In this document: in pieces, positions 39,726-46,750 of the stretch
How positions within the stretch are numbered: position 1 is the first letter of the stretch
Layout: each line of letters begins with the position of its first letter
Origin: a virus
Length of the DNA stretch: 48,336 nucleotides
Virus record (IMG/VR): IMGVR_UViG_3300021376_000100
Location: 1-48,336 of that record
Strand: one strand, 5' to 3'
Program-made: the position numbers and the translations under genes
Notes under the pieces: model-generated
What the model was told of the DNA's origin: nothing
The model's database searches: none
What the model saw: only the letters and a program-made list of their open reading frames with translations

Positions 39726-39772
39726 TGGCCCGTGATACCGTTGGGCCATGAACAGCCCCCCTCCCTGTTCAT
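39726..39772. promoter_or_regulatory. Two adjacent inverted repeats before the initiator gene
   Basis: TGGCCC (39726-39731) pairs with GGGCCA (39743-39748), and ATGAACAG (39748-39755) pairs with CTGTTCAT (39765-39772). They fill the 98-base gap between the RecT gene stop and the initiator start. Possible operator, attenuator or terminator. No T run follows either stem. Confidence 0.45.
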
Positions 39773-39812
39773 CGGTGTTAGTGGTGGCGGCGGAGTCCGC
39801 CACCCTACACCG

Positions 39813-40730
39813 TCATTCGCTAAGTGTCTCGACACCCGGGAAAGCATCCTTAAGGTGATCGAGGGCTTGTTCAACGAGAGTCAGATTCTCCACCACGAGA
39901 GTCAGATTGTCCACCACCTCAATTTCCTTGCCGTCTGCGGGTTCCAAAGGTGCCGGGGTGACCGTAGGAGCCTTAGCCTCGGGTTCGACGATCTCGGCGT
40001 CAATCACGGTGTCGTCTTGGTCAATCTGCTGAAGGATGGCTTCGAGTGCCGACAGCGAAAGAGGGTTGGTCCCTCGATCTCCCCAATAGCGTCGGGCTTT
40101 GTCCTTGTCCCCTTCGCAAGCCTCGATCAGTAACCGCTTCGCTTCGGCGGACCGAATGAGAGGGTCATCGAGGGGGTCATCGTCAGAAGGGACTTCGACA
40201 GACATCGTTTCGCCGCCTAGTTCCTCGGGGACGTATCCGGCCCCTAGCACCACGTCGGGGAACAGTACCCGGCAGAGGCTTGAAACGGCCCGCCATTGGA
40301 GCATGGCCGATTCGTACTGCTTCCAGTTGTTCTTTCCAAGCAGGTTAGCGGCTTTGGCGTCGTCGGTGGAGAACGTGGCGGTGTGTTCGTCCCCGGTGTC
40401 CTTTCGGATACCTTGCGCCACCGCCACCCGTTTGCCGGGCCGGTCGGGAATCTCGACGATGGAAAGCATAACCGAGTGCCCTGCTTTTCGCACGAGTCCG
40501 AGCATCGCTTCGGGCCGCAACGAGGCTGTTCCTTCGATGACGTGATAGTTCCGAAGGCTTGTCATCACGTCCCACCCGAAAGCGAGCCCGGCGAGGCCGG
40601 AGGCCACAATGTCGGCGGACCGATTTTGGTAGGCCCTTGGGATGATTCGAGATTGGGCGAGAATGTCCGCTTGGCGGAGGATGTCGTCGAACGTCAGGTT
40701 CGGGGCGTTTGACACGGGCACGAGACTCAC
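39813..40730 (-). CDS. recT: RecT-like single-strand annealing protein
   Basis: 305 residues from a GTG overlapping the upstream stop. TFDDILRQADILAQSRIIPRAYQNRSADIV followed by AGLAFGWDVMTSLRNYHVIEGTASLRPEAMLGLVRKAGH is the RecT/Bet core. It continues with WKQYESAMLQWRAVSSLCRVLFPDVV. Acidic C-terminal tail. Promotes annealing in recombination-dependent replication, with RusA downstream. No exonuclease partner is recognised beside it. Confidence 0.88.
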   Translation of the reverse strand: MSLVPVSNAPNLTFDDILRQADILAQSRIIPRAYQNRSADIVASGLAGLAFGWDVMTSLRNYHVIEGTASLRPEAMLGLVRKAGHSVMLSIVEIPDRPGKRVAVAQGIRKDTGDEHTATFSTDDAKAANLLGKNNWKQYESAMLQWRAVSSLCRVLFPDVVLGAGYVPEELGGETMSVEVPSDDDPLDDPLIRSAEAKRLLIEACEGDKDKARRYWGDRGTNPLSLSALEAILQQIDQDDTVIDAEIVEPEAKAPTVTPAPLEPADGKEIEVVDNLTLVVENLTLVEQALDHLKDAFPGVETLSE

Positions 40731-41245
40731 AACCCCACCGCCTTGCTCGTCTTGATCGCCCGCTTCCAAACGGTCGAAGCGTATTCGTCGGCGGTTATGC
40801 CGAACTTTTTAAGGTCAGTCCAACGAGGTTCAAGCCGGAAGCAGGTCTTGAACAGGCGCACCCTCATCTCGAAGGGGTCCACCATTTCACCCGTAGCCGG
40901 GTCGAGTCTCACCTTCGGGTCGTTTGCGGCCCGCTCGACAGCGGAAATAAGTTCGTCACGCTTGACGTCGGAATGTGTTGCTCGATTCGACACCTCGACA
41001 ACGAGCATCCCTTCCATTCCCTCGATTGTGACCTGCTTCAACCCCTTGTCCTGAATGACCCGAGCGTTCATGTCATCCGCAAGATTCAGCAGGTCGGCCA
41101 GTCTCTTGCGCCGTTCCCCAAGAGCCGCACAAATGGCGATTCGGTCCTCGGCCTCCATGTCCTCGATTGTCTGTTCGAGCCATGAAAGGCGTTCGTCGAA
41201 CTGCGCTATCCATTTGGAAGCGAGTTCTCTGTTGTCTTGTTTCAT
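40727..41245 (-). CDS. Recombination-region protein, unknown
   Basis: 172 residues, AAGGAAAGGG site before the ATG. Helical N-terminus (FDERLSWLEQTIEDMEAEDRIAICAALGERRKRL), then QVTIEGMEGMLVVEVSNRATHSD and a conserved-looking C-terminus FRLEPRWTDLKKFGITADEYAS. Coupled to recT, so a recombination partner is plausible. No nuclease motifs are visible. Confidence 0.65.
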   Translation of the reverse strand: MKQDNRELASKWIAQFDERLSWLEQTIEDMEAEDRIAICAALGERRKRLADLLNLADDMNARVIQDKGLKQVTIEGMEGMLVVEVSNRATHSDVKRDELISAVERAANDPKVRLDPATGEMVDPFEMRVRLFKTCFRLEPRWTDLKKFGITADEYASTVWKRAIKTSKAVGL

Positions 41246-41260
41246 GTTTCCCTTTCCTTG

Positions 41261-41593
41261 TTAGAGACTTTGCCAAATGGTCAGGCGTTGCCCGTGACCA
41301 TGTTCGTTGTCCCGTTTGCTGATTCGGGTCCGGTCGGTCGCCCGGATGAGTCCCTTTCGAGCAAACGAGTTGAGACGGGAGCCGATTCCTTTGGTGACCG
41401 GAAACTCCTTAGGGAGTCGGGCCCAAACATCGTCGGTGGTGAACTCGGGGCAGAACTTCGCACAGTCTCGAATCGCTTGGTCCACCTGTTGAACCTGATC
41501 GTCGGTCCACTTGCGGGCGGCCTTCTCGCTCCCGGCCATCCCCCGTTCGAAGGGGGTCGGTTCGGGAGGGTCAAACAGGGTCGGTTGGTTCAT
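41261..41593 (-). CDS. Winged-helix-like DNA-binding protein
   Basis: 110 residues. FTTDDVWARLPKEFPVTKGIGSRLNSFARKGLIRATD is a winged-helix pattern repeated in small actinophage proteins encoded near recombination genes. The N-terminus MNQPTLFDPPEP resembles a sliding-clamp-binding peptide (QPTLFD), as seen in DNA-repair proteins. That reading is inference. Confidence 0.65.
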   Translation of the reverse strand: MNQPTLFDPPEPTPFERGMAGSEKAARKWTDDQVQQVDQAIRDCAKFCPEFTTDDVWARLPKEFPVTKGIGSRLNSFARKGLIRATDRTRISKRDNEHGHGQRLTIWQSL

Positions 41594-42054
41594 GCCGTCT
41601 CCTTCATACTCGGCGGGTGTGGCAAAGTTGTTTGCGGCGTCGGCAGAACCTCCGGGCCGATGTCGAGCCCGAGATCAGCAAACGCTTTGCGGAGTCCGTC
41701 AGCCGTGTCGTCGCCCAACACGATTCGCACGAGACAGGCGTAGCGGCCCCGGAAAGCGGCGTTGTGCTTGTCGGTGGCCCTCCCGTACCCGTGAGCGATT
41801 TCGTGAAGCACGAGCCACGTTTGGGCCATGCCGCCAATCTTGATTTCTCGCCGGTCCCAACAGCAGTAGGCGGTTCCGAACCCCTTGCTTCGGGTGACGG
41901 TGTAGTCAGGGAGAAACCGTTTGGTGATCTCGTTGGCGTGTTCGACTGTCACTTGCCGCCGGGCCTCATGTTCGAGCGGGAGGTTTCGCCAATAGACGGC
42001 CTCCGCTTCGTAAGTCTTGTTGGCCCATCGGCGGCGGTGCGGGCTTCGACTCAT
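41590..42054 (-). CDS. HExxH metallopeptidase-like protein (SprT/ImmA-like)
   Basis: 154 residues from ATG at 42054. LVLHEIAHGYGRATDKHNAAFRGRYACLV carries HEIAH, with a likely third zinc ligand in DKHNAAF. It resembles SprT or other minimal zinc proteases of phages. It may clear a host protein or a DNA-protein adduct, or counter a host repressor. Early-operon place supports takeover or replication support. Confidence 0.75.
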   Translation of the reverse strand: MSRSPHRRRWANKTYEAEAVYWRNLPLEHEARRQVTVEHANEITKRFLPDYTVTRSKGFGTAYCCWDRREIKIGGMAQTWLVLHEIAHGYGRATDKHNAAFRGRYACLVRIVLGDDTADGLRKAFADLGLDIGPEVLPTPQTTLPHPPSMKETA

Positions 42055-42374
42055 TCGGCCACGTCCGACCAACGATTGTCGATGACGTGGGGGTAAGAGA
42101 TGAAGCACGACGCCCCGTAACAGGCTTCGGACAGTTCGTCGGCGTAGATGTCGGTCAGGGTGCCCTTGTTCCACTCTTTCCCGGCCCGACGAAACAGGCG
42201 TTCCACGGTGTAAAGGTCCGGGCAGGCGTTGTAGGTTACCCGAACGGTGTAGCCCTTCCCGACGGGGAGTTCGAGCACGTTCTCCGAAACGGCCACCCGC
42301 CTCCCGCCGGAGACGGCCAACAGGGTCATTCTCCCGATCTGTTCGCTCATGGTGTTGAGGATTGCTGTATTCAT
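42051..42374 (-). CDS. Hypothetical protein under module promoter 7
   Basis: 107 residues from ATG at 42374, preceded by GAAAGGACCC. The leaderless ATG at 42410 is in frame and would add MANTPTTERTPA. Beta-rich (VAVSENVLELPVGKGYTVRVTYNACPDLYTVERLF). First gene of the leftward early operon. Unknown function. Confidence 0.65.
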   Translation of the reverse strand: MNTAILNTMSEQIGRMTLLAVSGGRRVAVSENVLELPVGKGYTVRVTYNACPDLYTVERLFRRAGKEWNKGTLTDIYADELSEACYGASCFISYPHVIDNRWSDVAE

Positions 42375-42392
42375 GGCAGGGGTCCTTTCGGT

Positions 42393-42445
42393 AGTCGGTG
42401 TGTTTGCCATACCTTAATCATAGGGGAGAGAAACGGCGGTGTCAA
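42393..42445 (-). promoter_or_regulatory. Module promoter 7 (leftward early promoter)
   Basis: TTGACA (42445-42440), 17 bases, TATGAT (42422-42417), six bases, ATG at 42410 then codons for ANTPTTERT. AATAAAGAC abuts the -35, and CCTGCTAAC sits upstream in the gap shared with promoter 8. It probably drives the replication operon. Confidence 0.78.
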
Positions 42446-42547
42446 GTCTTTATTTGAGAAATCAGCAAACATTTCTGAAATACGTCTGTTAGCAGGCGTT
42501 TCATTTCGAGAAACCTCCCGCTATCGGCCATTTCGGGAAATAAAGAC

Positions 42548-42615
42548 TTGACAGGCCGGAAACCATCGACTATGATTGGGGTATGGCAATCACACCGACC
42601 GACAGAAAGGGAGCC
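42548..42615 (+). promoter_or_regulatory. Module promoter 8 (rightward early promoter)
   Basis: TTGACA at 42548-42553, 17 bases, TATGAT at 42571-42576, six bases, ATG at 42583 then codons for AITPTD, in frame with the next gene. It is back-to-back with promoter 7, with about 100 bases between the two -35 boxes, where a shared activator or repressor could act. Confidence 0.78.
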
Positions 42616-42954
42616 ATGACCACAACCACCTACCGGAGAAAGCAGATTCCTCCGCCGAATCTGCCGCACCGGGCAACCGCCGTTCTCGACGGCAAGGACA
42701 TCGAACGAGATTCCTTGATCGCCGTGGACAACGAGCCCGGCCTTTGGAAGTTCCGCTATGTCTACGAGCCCGACGGGGCAATCGTCGTGTTCGGCGGACT
42801 GCCGGGCCGGGAACACATCCGGAGTTTCCGCCCGCACCGGTGCCACCCGGCTAAGACCCGGAAGCCTCGGAAGCAGATGACGGAGGAACAGCGTGAAGCC
42901 GCCGCAATCCGGATGGCCCACGCCCGCCGATTCCTAGACCGAAAGGAGGTATGA
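42616..42954 (+). CDS. Hypothetical protein under module promoter 8
   Basis: 112 residues from ATG at 42616 with GAAAGGGAG upstream. A leaderless start at 42583 would add 11 residues. Beta-rich middle (LIAVDNEPGLWKFRYVYEPDGAIVVFGG), a basic link and a C-terminal helix with TEEQREAAAIRMAHARRF. Possibly DNA- or RNA-binding. Unknown family. Confidence 0.65.
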   Translation: MTTTTYRRKQIPPPNLPHRATAVLDGKDIERDSLIAVDNEPGLWKFRYVYEPDGAIVVFGGLPGREHIRSFRPHRCHPAKTRKPRKQMTEEQREAAAIRMAHARRFLDRKEV

Positions 42955-42955
42955 G

Positions 42956-43153
42956 GTGAAAGTCCAAGTGACCTTTAACCGATCACCCCGTTACCGGGCT
43001 CTCGACATCCTCGCCCGAATCGGGAGCCGAGAATGGTTCCGGTATGGCGGCGGCCTTTGGGCCGGGTATGACCCGAAGGAGAAGGGGATTCACCACTTCG
43101 AGACGTCGGCCCGGCTCGCCCGGTACCTCATTACGGGCAACGCCTCCAAATGA
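42956..43153 (+). CDS. Hypothetical protein
   Basis: 65 residues, GTG start with a strong AAAGGAGG site. VTFNRSPRYRALDILARIGSREWFRYGGGLWAGYD resembles small phage proteins of unknown role. It is followed by a GC-rich hairpin and then by the convergent lysis genes. Confidence 0.65.
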   Translation: MKVQVTFNRSPRYRALDILARIGSREWFRYGGGLWAGYDPKEKGIHHFETSARLARYLITGNASK

Positions 43154-43201
43154 GGATGCTCCACCACGCCGGACAGACTTCGGGTGCCCGTTCAGGTGTT
43201 G

Positions 43202-43219
43202 CCGGGCCCTACGGCCCGG
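43202..43219. terminator. Hairpin between convergent gene groups
   Basis: CCGGGCC-ctac-GGCCCGG forms a perfect 7-bp stem in the gap between a rightward group ending at 43153 and the long leftward late operon ending at 43295. A second weaker stem (GACGG...CCGTC, about 43231-43257) lies beside it. No T run is present. Position suggests a bidirectional stop of transcription. Confidence 0.45.
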
Positions 43220-43294
43220 AAGGGACCGCCGACGGTAAAGCGGGATGCTCCGCCGTCGAGAGGAACGGCGTTAGCGGGCGGAAGCGTGGTGATC

Positions 43295-43507
43295 TCAGCC
43301 CCCCGCCCAAAGGAAACGGTCGATCTCCCCGGCTAGTCGTTCGTAATCGGTCCGGATTGGCTTGTATTTGCCCCAAGGAGCCCCGCAAACCCAACAGCCC
43401 TCCCCGAGTGCCCCGGCATCCCAAAGGACATCGCATTGGGCACAATAGGCATTAGGCCACGAAGGGCCCCTTCTCGTGGTTTTCGACGTGGCTAAAGATT
43501 CGGTCAT
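43295..43507 (-). CDS. Zinc-ribbon protein at the end of the late operon
   Basis: 70 residues. CAQC near residue 22 and CWVCG near residue 38 are a four-cysteine zinc ribbon, followed by KYKPIRTDYERLAGEIDRF. ATG at 43507 lies inside the previous gene, with AAGGTAG 11 bases upstream. Last leftward gene before the hairpin. Function unknown. Confidence 0.6.
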   Translation of the reverse strand: MTESLATSKTTRRGPSWPNAYCAQCDVLWDAGALGEGCWVCGAPWGKYKPIRTDYERLAGEIDRFLWAGG

Positions 43508-43697
43508 CGAGATTGTCTACCTTGGCCTCCAACTTGTCCACCTTCGAATCTACATTTCCAACAAGGGTTCGAGTTTCCTCCAAGACCGTGAGCGAGGCTT
43601 GATGTTGGCTAGTGTTTCTCCGGTCAAGCCGGTTCAGGAACCACATAACGGGCCCGCCGATTACCGCAACGGCAATAGCAACCCACCACGGGTCCAT
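43452..43697 (-). CDS. Small membrane protein with coiled coil (lysis region)
   Basis: 81 residues: an N-terminal membrane helix (WVAIAVAVIGGPVMWFL) and a polar coiled coil (VLEETRTLVGNVDSKVDKLEAKVDNLDDRI). This layout occurs in lysis cassettes of actinophages as an accessory to holins. Start overlaps the previous stop. Confidence 0.72.
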   Translation of the reverse strand: MDPWWVAIAVAVIGGPVMWFLNRLDRRNTSQHQASLTVLEETRTLVGNVDSKVDKLEAKVDNLDDRIFSHVENHEKGPFVA

Positions 43698-43933
43698 TAC
43701 GCACCCTTTGTCCCGTTAAACGCTTCGTCGATTTCGGCTTTGGTGATCTTTCCGTCGTCGGCGTAGGCGGAAGCAAGTTTCTGAATCACTTGGGCGGCGG
43801 CGGTAATGCCAGCGAGGACCGCCGCCTTCCAAACGGGGATGCCGCCGAGAATGGAGGCCCCGCCGATAATGGCCATCGAGGAATAGGCGAACACGGCTCC
43901 GATTCGCAATGAGAGAGTTCTAAACATTGTCAT
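43697..43933 (-). CDS. Putative holin (two membrane segments)
   Basis: 78 residues from ATG at 43933 (CCGGAGA upstream). Two hydrophobic segments (IGAVFAYSSMAIIGGASILG and VWKAAVLAGITAAAQVI) are followed by a polar tail with DDGKITKAEIDEAF, similar to phage holin families that carry an EF-hand-like end. It would permeabilise the membrane to release the endolysin. Confidence 0.75.
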   Translation of the reverse strand: MTMFRTLSLRIGAVFAYSSMAIIGGASILGGIPVWKAAVLAGITAAAQVIQKLASAYADDGKITKAEIDEAFNGTKGA

Positions 43934-44087
43934 TCTCCGGGAAAACATAGGAAAGGGCGTGGAGCACGACGGCGGCCCCGGACATCCAAAGGCCCCAAGT
44001 GCGGGTTTGGCCGGAGAGGGTGATGAGAACAATGCCCGTTCCCGCAAGCGTCCACGCTTGATCGGAAAAATACTTTACAAGTTTCAA
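43920..44087 (-). CDS. Small two-segment membrane protein (holin-like)
   Basis: 55 residues, TTG start overlapping the previous stop, with AAAGGGG upstream. Two hydrophobic stretches (WTLAGTGIVLITLSG and WGLWMSGAAVVLHALSYVF). Too short for usual cut-offs, but the ribosome site and tight overlaps support it. Could be holin or antiholin alongside the next gene. Confidence 0.65.
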   Translation of the reverse strand: MKLVKYFSDQAWTLAGTGIVLITLSGQTRTWGLWMSGAAVVLHALSYVFPENDNV

Positions 44088-45130
44088 CCCTGCCCCTTTC
44101 TCCTAATGCCCGTTACGCCGGACATCGTGGAAAGAGTCGCCGCAACCGCAATAAGTGTACGCCGTTCGGCCACCGTGACGTTGGAGCCCGCCGCAACGTA
44201 GTCGTCAAATCCGCCACCAAAGACGTTCACCTCAGATTCGAACTCTCGTTTCTCATCTTCCGAAGCGTCGAGCGGCGGAGCGGTCGGGGTGGCGAGGTCA
44301 GGCCCCGACGAATCACTTATGGTTTCGAAGTCGTCCGGAGCGGCGGCGAAGGTGGTTTCGGAACCGTTGGAAAGTGTGGAAGTCGTTTCCGAGGTCGTCG
44401 GGCTCAACGTCGATGTCGTCATCGTTGTCGTGGCAGGCACATTCGGAATGAGGGCAATAGTAGAAAGCGTCGTCGTCGGGTTCGTGGATTCGGCCCATGT
44501 CGTCGTTACCCCTGTTGTCTCCGGTACAAGCGTAGTTGAAGGGTCGGTCGTTGGAATGGAGCCCACCGTTTCAGCAACCGTCGTTGCCGGGGAGTCGGTG
44601 CTCGTGGGATTCTCCGGTTCGGTCGGGGCAACCTCGGCAACGGTTGTGGTGATCTCGATGACGGTGGTTGATGTTTCCGGTTCCGGGACGGTGGAAACGG
44701 GTGGGACGTATTCGGTCCCGGAAAGGACGAATCCGGTGCCGGTCGTGTTGCCGTAACGGGTAAACCGAAGGGTGTAGGTCCCGGCGGGCGGGGTCAAATG
44801 GAGTTTGGCCCCAACGCAGTTTTCAGCAGAATGATTGCCGTCATCATCGAAAGCGACGGTTCCGCCAGTCTGATCGAGCAGAAAGAGCATCGGGTCAAGC
44901 CCGTATTGGGAACAGGGCCGATTGCTATTGAACTCGACGTGGAGCAAAGTATTGCCATCGAGCCCAATGACGTAATCAACCGCCGGTTGCTCGTTGGTGA
45001 TGTCGATGAGTTCCGGGAGGGCCCGAGCCGGGCTACTCATCCAAGCGAGTATTAGAAACCCAACAAAGATGACCCGGGAGAAGCGGCGGAGCGTCCTTCG
45101 AATGTTCAGGCGGGGAACATGACGGACCAA
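44084..45130 (-). CDS. Secreted or surface protein with mucin-like region
   Basis: 348 residues from a TTG with GGGGAAGC upstream, overlapping the endolysin gene. A basic N-terminus and signal peptide ([18 protein letters not shown]) lead to a beta-sandwich domain, about residues 45-135, with YTLRFTRYG, resembling pre-peptidase C-terminal domains. Then come roughly 130 residues of threonine/serine/proline/glutamate-rich sequence and an acidic stretch. The C-terminal hydrophobic segment ([17 protein letters not shown]) ends in RRKGQG. The end looks like a membrane anchor. Possibly displayed on the host surface late in infection or used in lysis. Confidence 0.75.
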   Translation of the reverse strand: MVRHVPRLNIRRTLRRFSRVIFVGFLILAWMSSPARALPELIDITNEQPAVDYVIGLDGNTLLHVEFNSNRPCSQYGLDPMLFLLDQTGGTVAFDDDGNHSAENCVGAKLHLTPPAGTYTLRFTRYGNTTGTGFVLSGTEYVPPVSTVPEPETSTTVIEITTTVAEVAPTEPENPTSTDSPATTVAETVGSIPTTDPSTTLVPETTGVTTTWAESTNPTTTLSTIALIPNVPATTTMTTSTLSPTTSETTSTLSNGSETTFAAAPDDFETISDSSGPDLATPTAPPLDASEDEKREFESEVNVFGGGFDDYVAAGSNVTVAERRTLIAVAATLSTMSGVTGIRRKGQG

Positions 45131-45864
45131 GTTTGCTTCCCCACGATTCCGTCAGCGGGTCCCGCCGAAGGATTAGCGGCCTGCCACTTCACCACGGCGG
45201 CTTTCGTCACCGGACCAAACTTGCCGTCCGCCGTGAGGCCAAGGACTGCTTGAACGAGTTTTACGGCGTCTCCACTCGACCCGACTTTTAGAGCCTTGCC
45301 GGGATAGTTAAACTTCATAGGGCCGGGATTCGGGGCCGGAGCGGGCTTCGGTGCCGGAGCGGGAGCAGGGACAACCGCACCCGGCTTGATCGTGCCGTTA
45401 GCAATCTCCCGAAACACCCGGTCGTAATAGCCGGGGTCATTAGCGTAGGTTGGCGCAATCTCAATGTGCCACCAGTCGCCACCCGGGGTTCCGATGCTCG
45501 GCTTGTCGTAAATCTTCCAAGCGGCCCGGTCACAACGCCACCCTCGACCGTAAGGCATTAGGTAATAGTCGTGAAGTTCCTCGATCAGCAAAGGTTCGGC
45601 GTAGGCCACGAGGAAGTCGAGAACGGCCTTTGCCTTTTCATAATCCCCGAAACCTTTGTAACCGTTCTTTCGCCAAGAGACGTCGGCGGCTCGGCCTGTC
45701 CCGTGAACGCTCGGCTTCTCGGAGCCTCTCATGTTGCGAACATTCCAAGTGCCGTTGTTCCACACGCCATTCCCGAAACGGGCGGAAAGGAGTTGAACGA
45801 ACTTTTCGGTGCCTGCTCGACGGCCCGAAGCGTTGCCGTCCCAACCCGTGTATTTACGTCCCAT
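45106..45864 (-). CDS. Endolysin: M15-type peptidase with peptidoglycan-binding domain
   Basis: 252 residues from ATG at 45864, which has AAGGTGG six bases upstream. A TTG 18 bases earlier is less likely. Zinc ligands of an M15/VanY-like peptidase are visible: [13 protein letters not shown] (His-54, Asp-61) and WWHIEI (His-133). [16 protein letters not shown] linker joins a C-terminal domain with [37 protein letters not shown], a standard PG_binding_1 repeat. It cuts peptide links in the host wall at the end of infection. Confidence 0.92.
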   Translation of the reverse strand: MGRKYTGWDGNASGRRAGTEKFVQLLSARFGNGVWNNGTWNVRNMRGSEKPSVHGTGRAADVSWRKNGYKGFGDYEKAKAVLDFLVAYAEPLLIEELHDYYLMPYGRGWRCDRAAWKIYDKPSIGTPGGDWWHIEIAPTYANDPGYYDRVFREIANGTIKPGAVVPAPAPAPKPAPAPNPGPMKFNYPGKALKVGSSGDAVKLVQAVLGLTADGKFGPVTKAAVVKWQAANPSAGPADGIVGKQTWSVMFPA

Positions 45865-45906
45865 GAGTGGCCACCTTATCAAACCGGGTGGCCTTCGTAA
45901 TGGAGG

Positions 45907-46623
45907 CTAACGGTAACCGTAGACTCGAATCGAACCACCTGTAACTGTTCCGGTGTCCACTCCGAGCACAAAGCCGTTGTAAGAGACTGCTACACGGTGT
46001 TCGCCGTTGAAGTTGCCGTATTCGTTACTGGACTGATACGCCCCGTTGGTGATCTTTGTGTAAGTGGCACCAAATGGATTGTAAAGCGTAGCCTGAGCGT
46101 GGGTTAGTTGGCCGCCGAGCGCACCGCCCATCCAACTCCAACGGGTCTCGTTATTGCGGGGCGAACCTAGAACTGTTGACGAACCGACGTTGCCGTAAAC
46201 TAGGAAGCCGTAATAGCCGGTTGTCGAGGCGGTGCCTCCCGTAGCAAGCCTCATCCAAATGTCGGTTGATGCCGAAACTGTGCCACCTGTCATCTGAACA
46301 AGATAGTTGGAATAGTTACCTGTGAATACACCGTTCACCGTTACTGATGAAACGCTAGTTCCAACCGTCACCACGTTCCCGGAGATTGAACCGTTTGTTA
46401 CCGACGTTGGCTTGATCGGTTGGAGTCCGGTGGCGGGCATCCATGTTGCCCCGTCATAAAACCAAAGGTTGTCGGTGTCCGTTTGGTAAATCGTCATTCC
46501 CTCGATGAGCCCGGTCGTTGGCCGGGTGGCCGCCGTACAAGTGATCACCGACTGTTTCCCAAGGTAAGTATTGACATCGCTCGACGTGAGCGTTTCAGCA
46601 CTATTCCACAACTTGAACGGCAT
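45907..46623 (-). CDS. Receptor-binding or tail fibre protein 2
   Basis: 238 residues from ATG at 46623, with AGAAGGGGG upstream. Reading further upstream would run over the coiled-coil gene. The first 60 residues (LTSSDVNTYLGKQSV, then GMTIYQTDTDNLWFYDGATW) match the start of the S74 protein encoded upstream and are probably a tail-anchoring module. The rest is beta-rich and glycine/threonine-rich, like a jelly-roll receptor-binding domain. Confidence 0.78.
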   Translation of the reverse strand: MPFKLWNSAETLTSSDVNTYLGKQSVITCTAATRPTTGLIEGMTIYQTDTDNLWFYDGATWMPATGLQPIKPTSVTNGSISGNVVTVGTSVSSVTVNGVFTGNYSNYLVQMTGGTVSASTDIWMRLATGGTASTTGYYGFLVYGNVGSSTVLGSPRNNETRWSWMGGALGGQLTHAQATLYNPFGATYTKITNGAYQSSNEYGNFNGEHRVAVSYNGFVLGVDTGTVTGGSIRVYGYR

Positions 46624-46750
46624 CGGGAGCCCCCTTCTGTTCCGGGCCCTGATTGAGCAGGGCTTCAAGGACGGCGATCTTTCCGGCCATTTCAGCAATC
46701 TGCCGGGTGAGCGAGTCGATCACTTTCTGAGCGTCAATCTGTCGTTCCAT
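46601..46750 (-). CDS. Small coiled-coil protein between fibre genes
   Basis: 49 residues, start sharing one base with the upstream stop (TGATG). IDAQKVIDSLTRQIAEMAGKIAVLEALLN is a heptad helix. It overlaps the next fibre gene by 23 bases. It may be a trimerisation or assembly helper for the fibres. Confidence 0.6.
   Translation of the reverse strand: MERQIDAQKVIDSLTRQIAEMAGKIAVLEALLNQGPEQKGAPDAVQVVE

Noticed and set aside
15058-42445. Resemblance of TGTCAAG at the module -35 boxes to mycobacteriophage L5 stoperators
   Set aside because: The matching part is just the reverse complement of CTTGACA. The bases after TTGACA vary among the copies, no repressor gene is seen, and I did not notice isolated copies away from promoters, so it is better read as part of the promoter module.
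43150-43455. Plus-strand ORF following the 65-residue gene
   Set aside because: It runs through a perfect hairpin and then antisense through the zinc-ribbon gene, with a composition dominated by Pro, Arg and Gly and no motif.
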